DNA of 64,000 bases from an uncultured Parasphingopyxis sp. (lineage in GTDB: Bacteria; Pseudomonadota; Alphaproteobacteria; Sphingomonadales; Sphingomonadaceae), in NCBI GenBank assembly GCA_947259005.1, contig CAMYKP010000006.1:496001-560000 (forward strand). Reading direction: 5' to 3'. Of this stretch, positions 30,276 to 37,000 are shown one piece after another (positions within the stretch are counted from its first letter, which is position 1; each line of letters starts with the position of its first letter). The notes beneath the pieces are model-generated. The model made no database searches, had not been told where the DNA came from, and saw only the letters and a list, made by a program, of their open reading frames with translations. A program made the position numbers and the translations under genes.

Positions 30276-30842
30276 ATGACCAAGAGCGAACTCAGAAATT
30301 GCTTTAGAAAAGCAAGGCAAGATTTTGTTTTATCTATAAATTCTTACACAATTTCTCTTGCATCGCGAGGCGCATATGAGCGGCTGGACGATGCGCAGAT
30401 CGTCACCGGCATGATAGGCGGTTATGCCGCTATGACGTCAGAATTGGACCCGCTTCCCATACTCGAGAGTTTTCGGGAGAACGGACATCGGATCGCCCTT
30501 CCCTGGTTCGCAAATCGTACGGCCGATATGGTCTATAAAATTGCAGACGGCCCGCTTGAACGCGGCCCGTTCGGAATCATGCAGCCCGATGCGGAAAATC
30601 CCACTATAGAACCGGACACGGTGATGGTCCCGCTGGTCGCTGCCGACCGGTTCGGCAATCGCATCGGCCAGGGACAGGGGCATTTCGACCGTTATCTCGC
30701 CAAATTGCGCGCAAAACGGCCGGTTGTCGCAATCGGCCTTGCCTGGGAGTGCCAAATCGCCGACCAGTTGCCTGCGGATCCCTGGGACCAGCCGCTCGAT
30801 TATATTGCAACTCCGGACAGACTCATAAAGGTGACGTCATGA
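30276..30842 (+). CDS. 5-formyltetrahydrofolate cyclo-ligase
   Basis: A 188-residue enzyme making 5,10-methenyltetrahydrofolate from 5-formyl-THF with ATP. The family motif GQGQGHFDRYLAKLR (about residues 129-143) and VPLVAADRFGNRIG are clear, as is ALPWFANRTADM. The 5' end (30290-30360) is strikingly AT-rich for this genome and encodes the helical N-terminus RKARQDFVLSINSYTISLA. It follows 6S RNA, the usual ygfA-type neighbour. The C-terminal DYIATPDRLIKVTS is standard. Confidence 0.9.
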   Translation: MTKSELRNCFRKARQDFVLSINSYTISLASRGAYERLDDAQIVTGMIGGYAAMTSELDPLPILESFRENGHRIALPWFANRTADMVYKIADGPLERGPFGIMQPDAENPTIEPDTVMVPLVAADRFGNRIGQGQGHFDRYLAKLRAKRPVVAIGLAWECQIADQLPADPWDQPLDYIATPDRLIKVTS

Positions 30843-31036
30843 CCCCAAGCTGGCGCAAGCCATTCGGCATGTTTCTTATCGTCACGATCATTGTGGTCTG
30901 GTGCGTCGTCATCGCCAGTGCATCCGCGTCTATCGGCACACTTACCGCCCTGCTCCAGGCACCGATATATCTCGCGGCAGGGATCGTCTGGATCCTGCCG
31001 CTAAAGCCACTTCTGCAGTGGATGGAAACTGGAAAA

Positions 31037-31048
<12 letters not shown>
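30839..31048 (+). CDS. DUF2842 family small membrane protein
   Basis: A 69-residue membrane protein with two helices (about residues 9-30 and 40-57). The C-terminal WILPLKPLLQWMETGKWRE and the N-terminal MTPSWRKPFGM are the family signature; the function is unknown. It starts in an ATGA overlap with the 5-FCL stop. Its stop codon lies inside the 3' end of the convergent tRNA-Asp gene. Confidence 0.88.
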
Positions 31049-31113
<65 letters not shown>

Positions 31114-31189
31114 ATAGGCGTTGAAGAGGCGCGCACTAGGCGAGGCGCTCTGCCCTGTCAAGCAAAGTAGCACGGCTCTTTTTTCGCAT

Positions 31190-31400
31190 GCACGTCGAAG
31201 GTTGGAATATTTACGCTTTATTTACCATAAGCGAATAAAAGATATTAACTCCCGGCCTACCGAACGAACAAAAATGCAATTAGTTCCATAAAATTGTTCA
31301 ATGTTGTAGAAATTCGAGCCCAATTTTACGCCTTATTAGCGTTAATGGGCCATATACCTTCCCATAACTGATTGTTTCGTTCCTGTGGGGGGTATGAATA
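31190..31400 (+). promoter_or_regulatory. AT-rich upstream region of the DUF11 cluster, with repeated dyads
   Basis: This region between tRNA-Asp and the first DUF11 gene is much more AT-rich than the rest. TTACGCTTTATT at 31211-31222 recurs as TTACGCCTTATT at 31326-31337 (11 of 12 identical). Each sits in a dyad: CGCTT/AAGCG with a ten-base spacer at 31214-31233, and TTACGC/GCGTTAA with a seven-base spacer at 31326-31345. This looks like two operators for one regulator controlling the downstream genes. A G-run at 31386-31392 precedes the ATG by eight bases as ribosome binding site. Confidence 0.4.
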
Positions 31401-32402
31401 ATGTCGCTTGGCAAACGCCAACACCTTCGTTTTATCGCACTGCACGCGCCGCTTTTGCTGGCCGCGCTTTCACCTGTCTGCCTGGCTTCTCAGGCGCAGG
31501 CTGCCGGTACGCTTGCGGGCACATCGATCGAGAACACGGCCACGGCTTCCTATGACGATGGCGGGACGACGGTAACGGTCGATTCGAACACCGTTTCTCT
31601 GATAGTCGATGAAATCCTCGATATTGCGGTGAACTGGGACGATCCGGGCGATGTGTCCGTCCGACCCGGCGAACTGGACGCTGTCCTGAAATTTACCGTC
31701 ACCAATGGTGGCAACGGGCCCGAGCCTGCGATCCTTGGTATCGATTCGAACATTGCCAGCGATGCCTTCGATCCAACGGCAGTCACCATGTTCATCGATA
31801 CGGATGACAATGGCGTATATGATGTCGGCACGGATACCCTGTATTCTCCCGCTACGCCGCCGACCCTGGCTCCCGACGCCAGTATCACCGTATTCCTGCT
31901 CGGCGACATCCCTGCTTCGACTGCTGATGGCGAGCGTAGCGAGGTCGAACTTACGGCCACCGCCGCAACGGGCAGCGGTACTCCCGGCACGGTTTTTGCG
32001 GGCCAGGGAGAAGGTGGCGGCGATGCGGTTGTCGGGTCAACGGGCGCGACGGCGGATGACAGCGGCTTTTATGCGGTTGTCGACGCCGCGCTCGACCTGA
32101 CCAAAACCGCTACTGTGCTCGATCCATTCGGCGGAGCGACACAAGTCCCGGGGGCGATCATTACCTATCGCCTCACCGCCGAAACAACCGGCAGCGGAGC
32201 GCTGGACAACGTCGTGATCACCGACGCCATTCCCGCCGACACAACTTATGTCGACGAAAGCATAACGCTCGATAGCACCGGCCTCACCGACACTGCCGAC
32301 GCCGACGCCGGTACGTATGACGGTTCAGGCATCGCCGTGACGCTGGGAACCGTGGCTGGCGGCACCACCAACATCATCGAATTTCAAGTCGTGATCGACT
32401 GA
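31401..32402 (+). CDS. Secreted DUF11-type surface protein A
   Basis: A 333-residue protein with a signal peptide (cleavage after about residue 34, SQAQA). Residues 40-70 hold the motif GTSIENTATASYDDGG...SNTVSLIVD, shared with two other genes of this cluster. An all-beta domain follows, containing a calcium-loop-like stretch, D133 T D135 D N137 G V Y D141. The last 100 residues form a DUF11/conserved-repeat domain, starting LDLTKTATVLDPFGG and ending GGTTNIIEFQVVID. There is no membrane anchor, so it is released into or through the periplasm. The function is unknown; it leads a four-gene run. Confidence 0.85.
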   Translation: MSLGKRQHLRFIALHAPLLLAALSPVCLASQAQAAGTLAGTSIENTATASYDDGGTTVTVDSNTVSLIVDEILDIAVNWDDPGDVSVRPGELDAVLKFTVTNGGNGPEPAILGIDSNIASDAFDPTAVTMFIDTDDNGVYDVGTDTLYSPATPPTLAPDASITVFLLGDIPASTADGERSEVELTATAATGSGTPGTVFAGQGEGGGDAVVGSTGATADDSGFYAVVDAALDLTKTATVLDPFGGATQVPGAIITYRLTAETTGSGALDNVVITDAIPADTTYVDESITLDSTGLTDTADADAGTYDGSGIAVTLGTVAGGTTNIIEFQVVID

Positions 32403-32414
32403 CGGAGACTGACA

Positions 32415-32876
32415 ATGAAATATCTTATCGCATTTCTAGCCCTTATCGCACCGGCAAGCGCCGTTCTCGGCAACCAGGTCGCGCTCGACAGCGAAGTGTT
32501 TGTGGAACGCAGCGAAGAACAGGCCGATGGCAGTGTCACGGTCACTCTGGAGGAGCCGACACGCGTCGTTCCGGGAGACAATCTTCTCTTCGTGCTCACC
32601 TATGAAAATACGGGAGCTGAAGCCGCAGAGAATTTCGTCGTCACCAATCCGATGCCGGAGGCCGTTGTCTTCGTGGAAGAAATTGATGGCGGCGCGCGAT
32701 ATTCGGTCGATGGCGGCACCGTCTTCGGTGCGCTCGCCGAACTTCGTATTGCAAGCGAAGACGGCGTCGAACGAAACGCCCAGCCTGCAGACGTAACGCA
32801 TATCCGCTGGACGCTGACCGAGCCGATTCCGGCTGGAGCATCCGGCCAACTGAAATTTCGCGGCGTCGTGAGATAG
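32415..32876 (+). CDS. Secreted single-domain DUF11-type protein B
   Basis: A 153-residue protein with a signal peptide (MKYLIAFLALIAPASA) and a single DUF11-type beta-sandwich: VVPGDNLLFVLTYENTG, NPMPEAVVFVEEIDGG, YSVDGGTVFGALAEL and the terminal PAGASGQLKFRGVVR. It lacks the N-terminal shared motif and the calcium-like loop of proteins A and C. A GGAGA precedes the ATG, 12 bases after gene A. It may be a subunit or cap of the same surface structure; this is inference. Confidence 0.82.
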   Translation: MKYLIAFLALIAPASAVLGNQVALDSEVFVERSEEQADGSVTVTLEEPTRVVPGDNLLFVLTYENTGAEAAENFVVTNPMPEAVVFVEEIDGGARYSVDGGTVFGALAELRIASEDGVERNAQPADVTHIRWTLTEPIPAGASGQLKFRGVVR

Positions 32877-32953
32877 CCGCAAAGTAACCGCCAAATTGTG
32901 CCAGCGGACCGGGGGGTGAAGGGCACTGGAATGACAGATCTAAGGCTAAAACA

Positions 32954-34051
32954 ATGAAAAGGATGACGAAATATCTCGTCTCTGTCAGCGGTGCAACGCT
33001 CGTGGCTTTGTCCGCGAGCCCTGCATTTGCAGCGGGGACCGATGCCGGATCGAGCATCACCAACACCGTAACCGTCGACTATCAGGTCGGCGGCGTGGAC
33101 CAGAGCGATATCACCGCTGCGGACACATTCACGGTCGATCGCGCAGTCAATGTCATTGTCGCGGAGATGGGCAACGCCACCACAACGGTCTCGCCCGGCC
33201 AGGACGATGCCGTGACGACTTTCGATGTAACCAACGAAACCAACGACTATGTCGATATCGCGCTCGCGGTATCACAAATCGTTGGTGGTACGGCGGCGCA
33301 TGGCGGCACCGACAGCTTCGATGCCAGCAATATCCGCATCTATGAAGATGACGGCGATGGCAGCTTTGACGCCGGCGACACGCTGGTCACCTTTCTCGAC
33401 GAAATGAGCAATGGCGAAACTCGCCGTGTTTTCGTCGTTGCTGATATCGCACTTGGACTGGCCACCGGCAGTGTTGCCGATGTCCGACTGACCGGTACGG
33501 CCCGCGAGGGCAATGACGGTACGACCGGGGGCACGGTAGGTGCGGCGATCACTGCGACAACCGGCGGTGATACGTCGGGCGAGGATACCGTTTTTGCCGA
33601 TACCGACGGGGTTTTCGATGGCATCGCTTTCGACAATGATGACTATACGGTGCAGGCGGCGGCCCTGAGCGCGCTCAAGGGCAGCACTCTCCTGTCCGTC
33701 AACTACCCGATTTCGGGTGCTACGGAATTTTATAACATTCCGGGTGCCACAGTCGAATATTGCATCGCCGTAACCAACGCCGCTGGCGGCGCTGACGCCA
33801 CCGGCGTGGCAATATCCGATACGATTCCAGGCACCACGACATTCGTGGCGTCATCAATCGTCATCGGCGGCACTGCTGTGATCGACGACAACGGAACGCC
33901 GGGCAACACCGCCGACGACGTGCTGACCAGTTGTGACAATAGCGCGGGCTCTGCCGGCGGTTCGTTCGCAGCCGGGACGGTTTCGGCCACCATCGGCACC
34001 GTAGCAGCCGGAACGACCGAGATCGTCACCTTCCGCGCGACGATCAACTAA
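32954..34051 (+). CDS. Secreted DUF11-type surface protein C, paralogue of A
   Basis: A 365-residue protein with a signal peptide ending ASPAFA (about residue 26). It repeats the layout of protein A: the shared motif AGSSITNTVTVDYQVGG (residues 31-47), a beta domain with an EF-hand-like loop E131 D D133 G D135 G S F D139, and a C-terminal DUF11 domain ending GTTEIVTFRATIN. It has two cysteines, C270 and C327, that could pair in the DUF11 domain; A has one only in the signal peptide. It is 77 bases after gene B. Confidence 0.85.
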   Translation: MKRMTKYLVSVSGATLVALSASPAFAAGTDAGSSITNTVTVDYQVGGVDQSDITAADTFTVDRAVNVIVAEMGNATTTVSPGQDDAVTTFDVTNETNDYVDIALAVSQIVGGTAAHGGTDSFDASNIRIYEDDGDGSFDAGDTLVTFLDEMSNGETRRVFVVADIALGLATGSVADVRLTGTAREGNDGTTGGTVGAAITATTGGDTSGEDTVFADTDGVFDGIAFDNDDYTVQAAALSALKGSTLLSVNYPISGATEFYNIPGATVEYCIAVTNAAGGADATGVAISDTIPGTTTFVASSIVIGGTAVIDDNGTPGNTADDVLTSCDNSAGSAGGSFAAGTVSATIGTVAAGTTEIVTFRATIN

Positions 34052-34064
34052 GCGGAATGGGCAT

Positions 34065-34090
34065 GGCCGCCGGGGAGTTTTCCGGCGGCC
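34065..34090 (+). promoter_or_regulatory. Intercistronic 9-bp hairpin abutting the barrel gene start
   Basis: GGCCGCCGG (34065-34073) and CCGGCGGCC (34082-34090) form a perfect 9-bp GC stem with loop GGAGTTTT. The stem ends one base before the ATG at 34092. The only Shine-Dalgarno-like element (GGAG) is in the loop. There is no U-tract, so this is not a standard terminator. It should stabilise the upstream mRNA 3' end and lower translation of the barrel gene. Confidence 0.65.
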
Positions 34091-34091
34091 A

Positions 34092-37000
34092 ATGTTCGGC
34101 ACGATGCGTCATTCGATCCTTTTGATATGTGCAATGCTATTTGCACTGTTCGCTGCGCTTTTGTCGCCAGCGGGTACGGCTGCGCATGCGCAGACGATCA
34201 GCAATATCGCCTATGCCGAATGGGATGAGCTTGGCGAGCGTGTCCGCGAACCCTCCAATCGGGTCGATCTCGTAGTCGATACGAGCGGCGGGTCGCCGCC
34301 CGAAATCGAACTCTATCACTTTGGTGGGGGAACAGACGGTAACCCCACACACTCGGCAATGCTGCCGGCGACAAGCTGCGTTGCGGCCGCGCCCCACGTT
34401 GCACCGCGCCTGGGTGGCGCATATGCGGATTTATCGCTCGAACCCGCCACCATCGTCGGCGCATCGGTTATCCGGGCTGGCGAACCGCTGATCTTCATGG
34501 TGGAGCACAGTTCCAGCAATCGCGACCCCGATACGGCTGAAACTTTTGAAATCGTTATAGAAACGCGCGAAGGCGATGAAGAGAATCTCGTCCTGGTCGA
34601 AACCGGACCGGACACGGGCATCTTCGGCGGTTTCATCCTTACGGCAGCCATCCCGCCCGCACCCATAGCGAACAATTGCATCCTGTCGGTTGTGCCGGGT
34701 TCGGAGCTTACCATCTCGGCCAGCAATCCCAGCCGGGGGCAGTCTTTCCGGGACCTGGCGGTCGATGTGCTGGATAGCTTTGGTTCGACGGCCTTTGACA
34801 GTGAAACCGGTCGGCCGGTCGATGGTGTACGCGTTACTCTGATCGATGCGGCGACGGGTCAGCCCGCCCAGGTTTTCGGCAGCGATGGGGTCTCCACTTT
34901 CCCGGCAACGATCATGACCGGCCAAACTGTGTCGGACAGCGGCGGCTTTACCTATCTGCCATCGGTCGGTGACTTCTTCTATCCCGCAGTTCGGCCGGGG
35001 CGATACCGCCTGATCATTGAACCGCCGGCTCCCTATATCGGAATTTCGCAGGCCAGCCCGCAAGAATTGGCGGGTTTCGTCGATTCTCGCGGCGATCCCT
35101 ACGACATCGTGGCCGGATCATTTGGCGAAGAGTTCATACTGGGTGAAGTGGGGCCTATACGGGTCGATATTCCTCTCGATCGGCCATCTGCACCGCTGCA
35201 GATCGAGAAAGCAGCCTCGCGGCAGCTCGCCGAGCCCGGCGATCCGATATTGTTCAGTGTCCGGGTCGGCAGTTCCGAGCCGGGCCGTGCGACACGGCCG
35301 CTGGTTGTCACGGACGACCTGCCGTCGCAGTTACGGCTGCGGCCCGATTCGCTGCGCCTCGATGGCGAACCGATCACGGCCGGCGTCGCGCTCGCTCCTG
35401 ATGGGCGGAGTTTTTCCGTTGAAATTCCTAGCCTTGGAGCAGGAATAGCGGCCAATCTCACCTATATCACCGAAGTGCTTCCCAACGCGTCTGCAGGAAA
35501 TGCGACCAACAGCGCCCAGGTTCGCGATGATCGCGGGCAGCTCAGCACCGTTGCCGACGCCACTATCCGCATCCAGCGGGAAACAATCGCCAGCCGGATG
35601 ATCCTTATCGGCCGAATCACAGACGGCGGGTGCGGTGTCGATCCGCGCACAGCCGCCGGAGTGGCGGGAATACGCGTGATGATGGAAGATGGCAGCTATT
35701 CGGTCACCGATGAAGACGGCCGCTACCATTTCGAAGCGGTTATCCCGGGCCTGCACGTCGTCCAGATGGACGAATCGACGCTGCCGCTGGATCGCGCCGC
35801 TGTCGATTGCGCGCGCAACACGCGTTCCGCTGGCCGCGCATTTTCGCGCTTTGTCGAGGGCCAGGGCGGCGGATTGTACCGCGCCGATTTCGTGGTTCGC
35901 GCCGTCGAACCTCGCGAAGCACCCGAATCCACCGCCCTGGTCGAGCGCCCCGTGGCGCTGACAGATGCTGCAGCAGCCGGCGCCGATCGCGACTGGTTCG
36001 CCGACCAACAACCGGGCATCGCATGGCTCTTCCCGGAAGCCGATCACAATCCGCGCACCCGCGTTATCCGTGTCGCTATCAAGCATCTGCCGGGTCAGAC
36101 CGTCAGGCTGTCGCTGAACGGCAGGCCGGTTGCACCGATCGCCTTCGAAGGCCTGCGCACCAGTGCCGACAATATGATCGCGATCAGCCAATGGCGCGGC
36201 ATCGGCATTGAGCCGCGCGAGAACAGTCTGGTTGCCGAGGTTCTGGATGCCAATGGCACCATCGTCGAAACGCTGACCCGCACCGTGCATTTCGGCCATG
36301 CACCGATCCGCGCCGAATTCCTGCGGGATCGTTCGCGCCTGATCGCCGATGGCGTGTCACGCCCGGTGATTGCGGTGCGACTTACGGACAGGGACGGCCA
36401 GCCCGTCCATCATGGGCTGACGGGCGACTTTTCCGTCCCCTCCCCTTATTTCCCGGCCGTCGAAGCCGACGCGATGCAGGCACGCCAGCTCTCGGGCCTC
36501 GAACGCGCGGCACCGGTATGGCGCGTGGAGGGCGATGACGGCATCGCCTATATCGAACTTGAACCAACCACGGTCAGCGGAACGCTGGCGATAACCTTCC
36601 CGTTCAGGGACGGAGAAGTGTCGCGCGAACAAAGCGTCGAAACCTGGCTGGAACCGGGTGATCGCCCCTGGACGGTGGTCGGCTTTGCCGCCGGTACGGT
36701 CGGCTTCAACCATCTCGACCGCAATCTGCAAGAGATTGGGGCAGACGAGGAGACATGGTACACCGATGCCCGGGTAGCCCTTTATGCGCGCGGCCGGGTC
36801 ACCGGGCGCTGGCTTATGACTATGGCCTATGACAGCGATTCCGAGCGCGATGAAACGCGCTTTCAGGGCGTGATCGATCCGAACCAATATTACACGATCT
36901 ATGCGGATCGCTCCGAACGCCGTTTCGATGCTGCGAGCGTCCGCCGCCTCTATCTGCGGCTCGAACGCCCGCAATTCTATGCGATGTTCGGCGACTATGA

